From assembly GCA_017470485.1 (NCBI GenBank), contig JAFUYQ010000016.1, positions 154,318 to 218,317 of the forward strand: a stretch of DNA of 64,000 nucleotides, read 5' to 3'. Of the stretch, positions 46,350-54,213 are shown one piece after another. The stretch comes from Synergistaceae bacterium (GTDB taxonomy: Bacteria; Synergistota; Synergistia; Synergistales; Aminobacteriaceae). The notes below the pieces were generated by a model. The model worked only from the letters and a program-made list of their open reading frames with translations. It was not told where the DNA came from and made no database searches. The position numbers and the translations under genes were made by a program. Positions within the stretch are counted from its first letter, which is position 1. Each line of letters starts with the position of its first letter.

Positions 46350-46437
46350 TTATATCCCCCTAGGCAGACGCATTCGATTCTGTGAAAGTTTTTATGTATT
46401 ATACCAAGCAACAAAAAAACAGAAAGGAGGAATTATC

Positions 46438-46632
46438 ATGAAGAAGGCTATAACTTTAGCAATGATTATGTGTACTATGCTTATCGCCTTTTCGGGGCTT
46501 GCGTACGCTGGAAAAGCAAAGCACTGGATATGCACCAACTGCGGTAGAAAAGTCAGCAAAGAAGCTATGCCATCTGTATCCGGCTGTCCTAAAAGCAAAG
46601 GCCATACTCATTCGTGGGTAATTAACTATTAG
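46438..46632 (+). CDS. Small exported Cys-containing protein (64 aa)
   Basis: The gene starts at ATG 46438 with a strong AAAGGAGG seven bases upstream. The product has a signal peptide (MKKAITLAMIMCTMLIAFSG, cleavage near AYA) and a mature part of about 40 residues with a zinc-ribbon-like pattern: CTNCGRK, then GCPKSKGHTHSW. Metal binding through two Cys pairs or Cys/His is likely. Function unknown. It is monocistronic, divergent from the membrane regulator gene at 46349. The longer open frame from 46294 crosses that divergent start and is not used. Confidence 0.85.
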   Translation: MKKAITLAMIMCTMLIAFSGLAYAGKAKHWICTNCGRKVSKEAMPSVSGCPKSKGHTHSWVINY

Positions 46633-46666
46633 GCAATGACATTACATTTCCCGGAGACTGGTGAAA

Positions 46667-47554
46667 TCAGGCCATGAACTCCGGGTTTTCCATGTAAATA
46701 TCCTGCAAGAGTTCCACGAAATCCGAAACACTTTCCCTTTTGTCCCCTGAGTGAGTACACAATACACATTTGATTCTTTCGGAGCAGTCGAACAGCGTCC
46801 ATGAAAATTCGCCGTTATGGTCATTCAGAAATCCGGGCGCAAGACATATCCCCCTGTGAGCCTTGATGTTAGTCAATGTTGTCTCGCGGTCATTGCTGTT
46901 GAAATACTCGATGTCAATTTCATCTATTATTCTCTGCTGTACTGCCCTCAGTTCAGGCGGCGAACCTCCTCCGACCATCAAGACCCTTCCGCGCAAATCC
47001 TCAGCCCTCACAATCTCCCTTCCTGCTAACTCGTCAGACCGTTCGGTAATTAAATATATTCTGCTCTCGAACAACTGGTGAATTTTTATTGCAGGTATGT
47101 GCTTAACATCGCTGAACCTCGCAAATAATATATCCTCCTCGCCCTTCAGAAATGATGAAGTGTCATAGAGCTGAAGGAAATGAGGCGTAACTGAAATCCC
47201 TTCATGAGCTCTGCTGAATGCCTCGATTGCCTGAGGAAGGAAATATATTGCCGACCTCATAGGAAGCCCGATGGTTATGTTCGAGCGGTAACGGGTGCCG
47301 TAATTCTGCCCCTGTTCGACAGCGCGCTTCAATTCACTTCGTATATTCCTGAGAGTTATACAGAACTGCTCACCTGCCGGAGTCAATACTGCCCCTTTCG
47401 GCGAACGCTCAAAAAGTGAGAACCTTATTTCTTCCTCGACCTTCTTAATCTGGTAAGTCAATGCCGGCTGTGAAATGAATAAATTTTCCGCAGCCCTGTT
47501 GAAATTCTTAGTCCTTGCGAGTTCGAGAATATAATCAACCTGTTTCGTGTCCAT
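46667..47554 (-). CDS. LysR-family transcriptional regulator
   Basis: The 295-residue regulator has the N-terminal winged helix of LysR proteins (TKNFNRAAENLFISQPALTY near residue 15, LFERSPKGAVLTPAGEQF near 53) and a type 2 periplasmic-binding-like effector domain from about 90. It is divergent from the two alpha/beta hydrolase genes, separated by about 100 bases containing a symmetric candidate operator, so it probably controls them and itself. Confidence 0.95.
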   Translation of the reverse strand: MDTKQVDYILELARTKNFNRAAENLFISQPALTYQIKKVEEEIRFSLFERSPKGAVLTPAGEQFCITLRNIRSELKRAVEQGQNYGTRYRSNITIGLPMRSAIYFLPQAIEAFSRAHEGISVTPHFLQLYDTSSFLKGEEDILFARFSDVKHIPAIKIHQLFESRIYLITERSDELAGREIVRAEDLRGRVLMVGGGSPPELRAVQQRIIDEIDIEYFNSNDRETTLTNIKAHRGICLAPGFLNDHNGEFSWTLFDCSERIKCVLCTHSGDKRESVSDFVELLQDIYMENPEFMA

Positions 47555-47569
47555 GATAAAAATTTTCTG

Positions 47570-47609
47570 ACTGTAATTAAAATTTATGATTTGAATATTA
47601 TATTACAGT
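47570..47609. promoter_or_regulatory. Candidate LysR operator between divergent genes
   Basis: A perfect 8-base inverted repeat, ACTGTAAT at 47570-47577 and ATTACAGT at 47602-47609, separated by 24 AT-rich bases. It sits between the LysR regulator and the hydrolase operon, where such regulators bind. Another T-N11-A type arrangement inside the spacer is possible. Confidence 0.5.
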
Positions 47610-47660
47610 TGATTAATATTAGCCCGTCAAAAATTTTCACATCAGGAGGCTATGAAGGCA

Positions 47661-48725
47661 TTGAAGAAATTTATTCTTTGTCTTGCAGTTGTTCTTTTTC
47701 CGTTAGCATCATTTGCTTCCGAACCAATAATCATTCTGGAACAGGGAAGTTTCACCGCAGGGGGCGGAACAGCAATTAACAGCGGCGATTTTGTATTCGC
47801 TGACCTTTGGAGCCAGTCGGGGCAGACAGCTTACGGGGATCATGCTTTTGTGTTCTATCAAGTGCCTGCGAACGCTAAGAAATTTCCGATGGTGTTCCTT
47901 CACGGGGGCGGACAGTCAATGAAGACTTGGCAGACTACTCCTGACGGGCGCGAGGGATTCCAGAACATATTTTTACGCAGAGGGTTCAGCACGTATCTTG
48001 TTGACCAGCCCAGAAGAGGGGAAGCAGGGTTTTCGCTAGTTTCGTCTGACGTAGCATTAACACCGGCTTACTATGACCGCACAATGTTCACGCTTTTCAG
48101 GCTCGGACGATGGCCTGAATTTTACGATGACACGCAGTTCCCGAAAGACTCAGCGAGCCTCGAACAGTTCTACCGTCAGGGAACGCCTAACACAGGGCCG
48201 CTCGATTTCGGAGTTGTTGCTGACGCTATGGCCGCCGTACTAGCTAAGACAGGGCCGGCCATTCTCGTTACTCATTCGCAGGGCGGCGGCGCAGGCTGGC
48301 TCACTGCACTTCGGACGGACAAAATCAGAGCTATAGCAGCTTTTGAGCCCGGAGGAAGTCCGAGACTTTTCCCCGAAGGCGAAGTGCCTGAAGCAATACC
48401 GACATCATTCGGACTGATTGAGGGGACAGCTGTACCGCTTGAGGAGTTCAGGAAGTTCACGAAGTTCCCGATAGTGATATTCTACGGCGATCACATTGCT
48501 GCTGAACCGACTGATAATTACGGTTCTGACCAGTGGCGCGCAGAACTCGCGATGGGACGTAAATTCGCTGAACTTGTAAACAAATACGGCGGAGACTGCA
48601 CTGTCATACACCTTCCGGAACTCGGCATTAAAGGTAACACTCACTTCCTTTTTGCCGACAAGAACAATCTTGAAGTTGCCGGCCTGTTGTCGAAATGGTT
48701 AAAAGAGAAAGGACTTGATGATTAA
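47661..48725 (+). CDS. Exported alpha/beta hydrolase
   Basis: The protein of about 354 residues has a signal peptide (KKFILCLAVVLFPLASFA), an oxyanion motif FLHGGGQSMKTW, the nucleophile elbow THSQGGGAG near residue 205, and a C-terminal region with HFLFADKNN for the catalytic His. It is an exported esterase or lipase-like enzyme of unknown substrate. I prefer TTG 47661 as the start: AGGAGG at 47644-47649 is only two bases from the ATG at 47652, too close, but 11 bases from the TTG. The next gene begins in the overlap TAATG. Confidence 0.85.
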   Translation: MKKFILCLAVVLFPLASFASEPIIILEQGSFTAGGGTAINSGDFVFADLWSQSGQTAYGDHAFVFYQVPANAKKFPMVFLHGGGQSMKTWQTTPDGREGFQNIFLRRGFSTYLVDQPRRGEAGFSLVSSDVALTPAYYDRTMFTLFRLGRWPEFYDDTQFPKDSASLEQFYRQGTPNTGPLDFGVVADAMAAVLAKTGPAILVTHSQGGGAGWLTALRTDKIRAIAAFEPGGSPRLFPEGEVPEAIPTSFGLIEGTAVPLEEFRKFTKFPIVIFYGDHIAAEPTDNYGSDQWRAELAMGRKFAELVNKYGGDCTVIHLPELGIKGNTHFLFADKNNLEVAGLLSKWLKEKGLDD

Positions 48726-49624
48726 TGAAAGAATTAATCACAGCAATAGTAGTCATAATGACGCTGGCGGCCTCAGCATACGCGCAGGAAGTGAAATACA
48801 TTGAGGCACCGAAATTTGAAGGGCAGATGTACCTTTACGGCCAGCCCGAAAAAGAAGACGTTGACTTCGAGCAATGGTACGAGATTGAGGGGCGCGGCCA
48901 GTTCGTCCGCAATGTCAAAGTCCCTACACTAATTCCCTACCTCCCTGACCCTTCAAAGTCAAACGGTGCCGCAATAATCATCGCGCCCGGCGGAGCATTC
49001 CTTCACCACACTTTCGGGAGCGGAGGCTATGAGGCTGCGGAATGGTTCAAGTCTCAGGGGTTCGCAACATTCATACTGAAGTACAGGGTTGAGATTACTC
49101 CGAGAGATGAGGCCGGTTATCAGGCATACGTTGCGAAAATGATGGAGGGTTACAGGGCTGGAGGAAGAAGCGGTAACTATGCCCCTGCGACACCTGATTA
49201 TGCGTACGAAGACATTAACGCTGCCGTGAAACTGATTCGGGGAAGGGCGGACGAGTTTCACATTAAGCCTGACAAAATCGGAATTGTTGGTTTTTCCGCC
49301 GGAGCATTGATGGCGGTCTACAATGCTGAATGCGCTCCTGCCGAATGCAAAGCCGATTTCATAGCGTCAATTTACGGACAGTTAGTAATGCGCGAAATGC
49401 CTGATAAATTACCGCCTATGTTCGCGGCGATGTCATCAGATGATGAGTTATCAGGGCAAAGCGGATTCGAGATTATTCAGGCGTGGCAGAAGCGCGGAAT
49501 TGTTGAACTTCATCTCTACGGTCAGGGCGGTCATAATTTCGGAATGGGTCATAAGCCTTTCACGAATTATTTATGGCCTGAAGAGTTCATGGCATGGCTG
49601 AGAATGATTAAGTTTATTAAGTAG
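48725..49624 (+). CDS. Exported alpha/beta hydrolase, acyl-esterase type
   Basis: The 299-residue protein has a signal peptide (cleavage near AYA, residue 20), an oxyanion segment IIIAPGGAFLHHTFGSGG near 85, the nucleophile elbow GIVGFSAGALMAV near 185 and a C-terminal catalytic His in GQGGHNFGMG near 275. It resembles the acetyl-xylan-esterase/BD-FAE-like group that deacylates polysaccharides, but the substrate is not certain. Its ATG overlaps the preceding stop (TAATG), so the two hydrolases are coupled and probably controlled by the divergent LysR. Confidence 0.87.
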   Translation: MKELITAIVVIMTLAASAYAQEVKYIEAPKFEGQMYLYGQPEKEDVDFEQWYEIEGRGQFVRNVKVPTLIPYLPDPSKSNGAAIIIAPGGAFLHHTFGSGGYEAAEWFKSQGFATFILKYRVEITPRDEAGYQAYVAKMMEGYRAGGRSGNYAPATPDYAYEDINAAVKLIRGRADEFHIKPDKIGIVGFSAGALMAVYNAECAPAECKADFIASIYGQLVMREMPDKLPPMFAAMSSDDELSGQSGFEIIQAWQKRGIVELHLYGQGGHNFGMGHKPFTNYLWPEEFMAWLRMIKFIK

Positions 49625-49644
49625 GACAGTATGGGATAAGGGGC

Positions 49645-50076
49645 TTAAACTGCCCCTGCCTTTTTAAGCATTTCGATAATTTCCGGCCTGTGTTCTCTCC
49701 ATTTCATTTGATGAACAGTTTTAGCGATGTCCAGAGGAGTCTGGCCGTAAGCATTTCTGACGTTGACGCTTGCTCCTGCGGCTATGAGTGCTTTAGTAAT
49801 TTCGGGGTTATTATTGTGTCCTGCTGAACAGTGAAGGGCGGTCTGCTTATTATTTTTAGCTTTTGCGTTGATGAGATTTACGCTTGATTTTCTGGCTTCA
49901 TTGAGGAGTATCCATATAACTCTGGGGTCAGTATTTGAGGAGGCGGCTGAAAAAAACGCTCTTTCGTCCCATTCAGCTCCGACGTTAAGAGCCTCTTGAA
50001 TATCTTTTGCTGAAGCCTTAGAGCAGAAATCCGCGAAATCTTCTGCACTCATGCGCCTAACTCTTAATTTTCCCAC
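49645..50076 (-). CDS. Ankyrin-repeat protein
   Basis: The 143-residue cytoplasmic protein carries two to three ankyrin repeats in its second half: NKQTALHCSAGHNNNPEITK and ALIAAGASVNVRNAYGQTPL followed by DIAKTVHQMKWREHRPEIIE. The N-terminal part, with SAEDFADFCSKASAKDIQEA, is an incomplete or degenerate repeat. The start is GTG 50076 with GGAGGA upstream; ATG at 50052 is an alternative. It would bind a protein partner; which one is unknown. It is monocistronic. Confidence 0.85.
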   Translation of the reverse strand: MGKLRVRRMSAEDFADFCSKASAKDIQEALNVGAEWDERAFFSAASSNTDPRVIWILLNEARKSSVNLINAKAKNNKQTALHCSAGHNNNPEITKALIAAGASVNVRNAYGQTPLDIAKTVHQMKWREHRPEIIEMLKKAGAV

Positions 50077-50343
50077 AGTCAGCAGTCCTCCGAAAAAATA
50101 TTATGTTCCAATAAAATACCTCACTTCGTTCAAGCTGTCGGCATAAGCATATGAAAATAAATTTATTTTGAATGGGCGTATTATAGCATAATAGTTTACA
50201 TTTGATTACCCGTTTCGACAGTAAATAAAAAAAAATTCCTTTATTTATATTTACATTATTAATCGTTGATTAAATACTTCAATTTGAGATTTTAATTATT
50301 CTCCGTTAATATTAATTCACAACTAGATGAAGGAGAGATAATA

Positions 50344-51339
50344 ATGAAGTATGTGAAACTAGGCAGCAGCGGCGTTGATGTATCGCGCATATGCTTGGGA
50401 ATGATGAGCTTCGGTAAACCGGGCACTGAAAATGGTGTATTCCCTTGGGCAATGGAATTTGAGGACGCTAAACCGCTGTTCCGTAAAGCTGTCGAACTCG
50501 GTATAAACTTCTTCGATACCGCTAACGTCTATCAGCTCGGCAGCAGTGAGGAAATCACCGGCAAATTAATCCGCGAGTTCAATCTCAACCGTGATGAAAT
50601 CGTCGTCGCTACAAAAGTAAACTTCGATATGCGGAACGGTAAGCCTAACGGCGGCGGTTCTTCGCGTAAAAACATAATGGCTGAAATCGACCACAGCTTG
50701 AAACGTCTCGGCCTCGATTACGTTGACTTGTACCAGATTCACAGGCTCGACTCCTTCACGCCTATGGAGGAAATAATGGAGGCTCTTCACGATGTCGTCA
50801 AGTCAGGTAAAGCACGTTACATCGGCGCATGTACTATGGACGCATGGCAGTTCGAGAGACTTCAGAACATTGCCGAACGTCATGGCTGGACAAAATTCAT
50901 CACAATGCAGAACCAGTATAACCTCATTTACCGCGAGGAAGAACACGAAATGATGCCGCTGTGCCTCGACAGAAAAGTGGGCGTTAATCCATGGAGTCCC
51001 TTAGCCGGCGGAAGGTGCGCTCATTCATGGGGAACTCAGACTAAACGAACTAAGATTGACGCTGTTTCGCCGGCAGTCTGGACAGAGAAAACAGCGGAAC
51101 AGGATAAAGCCGTAGTCGATAATCTGGAGCGTATAGCGAAGGAACATGGCCGCTCAATGGCTCAGGAGGCTCTCGCGTGGATGCTCAGTAAACCGTTCAT
51201 CTGCTCGCCCGTTGTCGGAACTACGAGCGTCAAGCATGTTGAGGAGGCAGCGTCAGCGGTTGACATTACGCTGAGCGATGAGGAAATTAAAGCACTCGAA
51301 GCTCCCTATGTTGCACACACAAAGCAGCACGCTTTCTAA
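50344..51339 (+). CDS. Aldo/keto reductase
   Basis: The 331-residue NADP(H)-dependent TIM-barrel reductase shows MKYVKLGSSGVDVSRICLGM at the start, the catalytic Asp and Tyr in FFDTANVYQLGSSEEITGK near 58, Lys in VVATKVNFDMRNG near 85, and His in DYVDLYQIHRLD near 130. It reduces aldehydes or ketones; the natural substrate is not known. GAAGGAGAG precedes the ATG. The SDR gene follows after 18 bases, so the two form an operon. The 267 bases upstream are AT-rich and hold the divergent promoters; I see no RNA element there. Confidence 0.94.
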   Translation: MKYVKLGSSGVDVSRICLGMMSFGKPGTENGVFPWAMEFEDAKPLFRKAVELGINFFDTANVYQLGSSEEITGKLIREFNLNRDEIVVATKVNFDMRNGKPNGGGSSRKNIMAEIDHSLKRLGLDYVDLYQIHRLDSFTPMEEIMEALHDVVKSGKARYIGACTMDAWQFERLQNIAERHGWTKFITMQNQYNLIYREEEHEMMPLCLDRKVGVNPWSPLAGGRCAHSWGTQTKRTKIDAVSPAVWTEKTAEQDKAVVDNLERIAKEHGRSMAQEALAWMLSKPFICSPVVGTTSVKHVEEAASAVDITLSDEEIKALEAPYVAHTKQHAF

Positions 51340-51357
51340 AAATAAGAGGTGTAATCA

Positions 51358-52194
51358 ATGGCAAAGGAAGTATCTGTACTTTTAGGAACAGGCTCGATAG
51401 GTCAGGCAATAGCGCGGAGAGTAGGCGCAGGAAAACACATAGTGCTTGCGGACTTGAGGATTGAGAACGCTGAAAAGGCCGCAAAAATTCTTGAGGACGC
51501 AGGATTTGAGACAAGCACAATCGCTGTGGATTTAGGTTCGCGCAATGACATTCTGAAACTCGTTGAACACGCCGTGAGCTTCGGTGCTGTCAAAAATTTA
51601 ATCAATGCCGCAGGTGTCTCGCCTTCTCAAGCCTCAGTGAATGATATTTTGAGGGTTGACCTTTACGGGACGGCGGTACTGCTTGAGGAGTTCGGGAAGG
51701 TTATTGCTGACGGAGGCTCAGGAGTTGTAATCTCCTCGCAGTCGGGACACAGATTAGGCGCACTCTCTGAGGAACAGAATACCCAGCTTGCGGCATCGCC
51801 GGCAGAAGAATTGCTGTCGCTCCCGTTCATCATGGCAATCACTGACACATTGAAGGCTTATCAATACTCGAAACGCTGCAACGTCCTCCGCGTAATGTAC
51901 GAGGCTGCACGCTGGGGGAAACGCGGCGCGACTATAAACTCAATCAGTCCCGGAATAATCATCACTCCTCTTGCGAATGACGAACTTCACGGCCCCAGAG
52001 GCGAGGGCTACAGGAAAATGCTGAGGCTTTGTCCGGCAGGAAGAGCAGGAACTCCCGATGAGGTCGGGGACTTGGCGGAGTTTCTCATGAGCAGCAGAGG
52101 GAAATGGATTACGGGAAGCGATTTTCTTATTGACGGCGGAACAACTGCTTCATACTGGTACGGAGATCTTCAATACCTCAAAGCAACTCACTAA
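51358..52194 (+). CDS. Short-chain dehydrogenase/reductase
   Basis: The 278-residue oxidoreductase has an NAD(P)-binding start VLLGTGSIGQAIARRVGAG, an NAAG motif (INAAGVSPSQ near 83), catalytic Ser in VVISSQSGHR near 125 and the YxxxK pair in YQYSKRCN near 170. The first loop reads GTGSIGQAIA instead of the usual TGxxxGIG. C-terminal block DFLIDGGTTASYW is typical. It is read with the aldo/keto reductase and could work on the same carbonyl pool. Confidence 0.93.
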   Translation: MAKEVSVLLGTGSIGQAIARRVGAGKHIVLADLRIENAEKAAKILEDAGFETSTIAVDLGSRNDILKLVEHAVSFGAVKNLINAAGVSPSQASVNDILRVDLYGTAVLLEEFGKVIADGGSGVVISSQSGHRLGALSEEQNTQLAASPAEELLSLPFIMAITDTLKAYQYSKRCNVLRVMYEAARWGKRGATINSISPGIIITPLANDELHGPRGEGYRKMLRLCPAGRAGTPDEVGDLAEFLMSSRGKWITGSDFLIDGGTTASYWYGDLQYLKATH

Positions 52195-52203
52195 AAAAAT
52201 ATT

Positions 52204-52234
52204 ATCCCCCTTCATGATTGAGGGGGGATTTTTC
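52204..52234. terminator. Shared terminator between the SDR and FtsB-like genes
   Basis: ATCCCCC...GGGGGGAT hairpin (52203-52229) with an A run on the left and a short T run on the right, between convergent operons. Confidence 0.8.
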
Positions 52235-52526
52235 AAAATTCAGGTGTCTGGTCAGGACTTCTGAGGAGTATCACGCGCTCACCGTTCCCGACTAGATTGT
52301 ACTGTTCGCGCGCTAAATGCTCTACTCCTTCCTGAGTCTTGTAGAACTCTACTTTCTCTTTGTAATCTCGTACTGCGTCTCTTTTTTCTTTGAGAATAAT
52401 TTCGCTCTTCACTATCTGTTCCCTTATCTGCGCTATCCTGTCAAGCTCAAACCTGTAGTAGCTCCATGTTATTGCAAGCCCCAGAACTGTCAGCGCAAAG
52501 AACAGTATTTGTTTGAACGAAGGCAT
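52233..52526 (-). CDS. Septum formation initiator (FtsB/DivIC family)
   Basis: The 97-residue protein has one N-terminal span (ILFFALTVLGLAITWSYYRF), a coiled coil (about 28-62) and the C-terminal block LAREQYNLVGNGERVILL, the diagnostic pattern of FtsB/DivIC cell-division proteins that pair with FtsL in the septal complex. It begins one base after argS stops, so it is the last gene of the secA-argS run. Confidence 0.9.
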   Translation of the reverse strand: MPSFKQILFFALTVLGLAITWSYYRFELDRIAQIREQIVKSEIILKEKRDAVRDYKEKVEFYKTQEGVEHLAREQYNLVGNGERVILLRSPDQTPEF

Positions 52527-52527
52527 C

Positions 52528-54213
52528 TCACATTCTCTCCGGCGCAGTTACTCCGAGTAATTCAAGGCATGACGCTATAACTATCTTAGCGGCTCTCACA
52601 ATGTTAATCCTTCCTGCCCTCACTCCCGAATCAGGCTCGTCAATTATCCTGTTCGTGTTGTAGAACGAATGGAATACGCCGGCAAGATTAATCACATATC
52701 CCGTAATCGCCTGCGGTGCTAATTCCTCTGATGCCTCGCGGACAGCTTCGGGGTAGCGCGTCAATGCGTCGGCCAAATCCTTAGCGTCCTTGTTGCTGAA
52801 GACCTCCGGCGGAATGTTGTCGGGCGAAAGCCTTTCGAGATTACCGGCTCTTGCTGAGTATTCGCGGAGTATTCCCGAAATTCTCGCGTGTGCGTACTGG
52901 ACGTAATACACAGGGTTTTCACTGCCCTCTTTCTTTGCGAGATCCAAATCGAAATCAAGCTGTGAATCGCTCCGTCTCATAAGGAAGAAGAATCTTGCCG
53001 CGTCAACTCCGGCCTCGTCAAGAACTTCGCGCAGTGTTACGAACTCGCCTGATCTTGTTGACATCGTTACGATTTTCCCGTCCCTCAGCAAATTCACGAG
53101 CTGTATCAATAACACAGTGAAGTCGTCAGGGTTACGCCCCATTGCTTTGACGGCGGCTTTCATTCTCGCAATGTAGCCGTGATGGTCGGCACCCCAGACA
53201 TCAATGACACGTTCAAAATTTCTCGTGATGAATTTGTCGCGGTGGTAAGCGATGTCAGAGGCGTAGTAGGTCGGAATGCCGTTGGCGCGGATTAACACTC
53301 TGTCTTTGTCGTCGCCGATTGTTGACTCCGTTCTGAACCACAAAGCACCGTCCTGCTCGTAAGCAAATCCGTTCTCTTTCAGCTCGTTCATTGCGGATTT
53401 AACGAGGCCGTTCTCATGAAGATATCCTTCAGGGAAGAATTTATCGAAACTCACTCTGAACATCTCAAGGTCTTCGCGTATTCCGGCCATGATTTTATCG
53501 GCGGCATACTTCTTGAAATACTCAAGGCTTTCCTCCAATGGAACGTCAAGGAACTTACTGCCCTCAATGCCGATTATCTCCTTCGCGATGTCATAGAGGT
53601 ATGCGCCCTTGTAGCCGTTTTCGGGAAGGGGAACGTCATTGCGTCCGAGAAGTTCAAAATATCTCGCCTGCGTTGATTTCCCCAAGTTCGTTATCTGGAG
53701 GCCGGAGTCGTTGACGTAATATTCTCTTTGAACGTCCCAGCCCGTGAACTTCAAAATTCTCGCCACTGAGTCGCCTACTGCCGCGCCCCTTCCGTGTCCG
53801 ATGTGCAGAGGCCCTGTAGGGTTCGCGCTGACAAATTCAACCTGAATCCTTCTGCCGTTCCCAAGATTGACACCGCCGTAATCCTTCCCCTGCCTCAGAA
53901 CATCAGCTACAGCGTCAGCATAGAACTTCCCCGACAGAAAAACATTAAGGAAGCCCGGCCCTGCAATTTCAGTTCCTGCTATGACATCGGATTTCAGGCT
54001 GTCAGCGATTTTCTGAGCGATTTCCTTCGGGCTGGCCTTGAGAGTTTTTGCCAGCCTCATAGCGACATTAGCAGCTCTGTCGCCGTGCCCCTCATGTTTA
54101 GGGCGTTCAAATTCAGCGTTGACACATTCGACTCCGAGTGATTTCACTGCGTCATTCAATGCCCCGTTCAATTTCAATACTGCTGTATTATTACCTGTCA
54201 TTCTTTTTATCAC
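52528..54213 (-). CDS. argS: Arginyl-tRNA synthetase ArgS
   Basis: The 561-residue class I synthetase charges tRNA-Arg. An N-terminal additional domain (1-110), HIGH-type motif NPTGPLHIGHGRGAAVGD near 130, the conserved YYASDIAYHRDKF near 320, WGADHHGYIARMKAA near 342 and KIVTMSTRSGEFVTL (KMSK equivalent) near 375 are visible, with a DALR anticodon-binding domain at the end. The GTG at 54213 overlaps the preceding stop (GTGA); ATG 54201 is an alternative start. Neither has a strong Shine-Dalgarno, so translational coupling is likely. Confidence 0.97.
   Translation of the reverse strand: MIKRMTGNNTAVLKLNGALNDAVKSLGVECVNAEFERPKHEGHGDRAANVAMRLAKTLKASPKEIAQKIADSLKSDVIAGTEIAGPGFLNVFLSGKFYADAVADVLRQGKDYGGVNLGNGRRIQVEFVSANPTGPLHIGHGRGAAVGDSVARILKFTGWDVQREYYVNDSGLQITNLGKSTQARYFELLGRNDVPLPENGYKGAYLYDIAKEIIGIEGSKFLDVPLEESLEYFKKYAADKIMAGIREDLEMFRVSFDKFFPEGYLHENGLVKSAMNELKENGFAYEQDGALWFRTESTIGDDKDRVLIRANGIPTYYASDIAYHRDKFITRNFERVIDVWGADHHGYIARMKAAVKAMGRNPDDFTVLLIQLVNLLRDGKIVTMSTRSGEFVTLREVLDEAGVDAARFFFLMRRSDSQLDFDLDLAKKEGSENPVYYVQYAHARISGILREYSARAGNLERLSPDNIPPEVFSNKDAKDLADALTRYPEAVREASEELAPQAITGYVINLAGVFHSFYNTNRIIDEPDSGVRAGRINIVRAAKIVIASCLELLGVTAPERM

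Noticed and set aside
46294..46437. Longer form of the small exported protein
   Set aside because: The extension overlaps the start of the divergent gene, and the ATG at 46438 has a perfect ribosome site and signal peptide.
50077..50343. Hidden small RNA or gene in the AT-rich gap
   Set aside because: No open frame with a ribosome site and no stable hairpin with a T run is visible.
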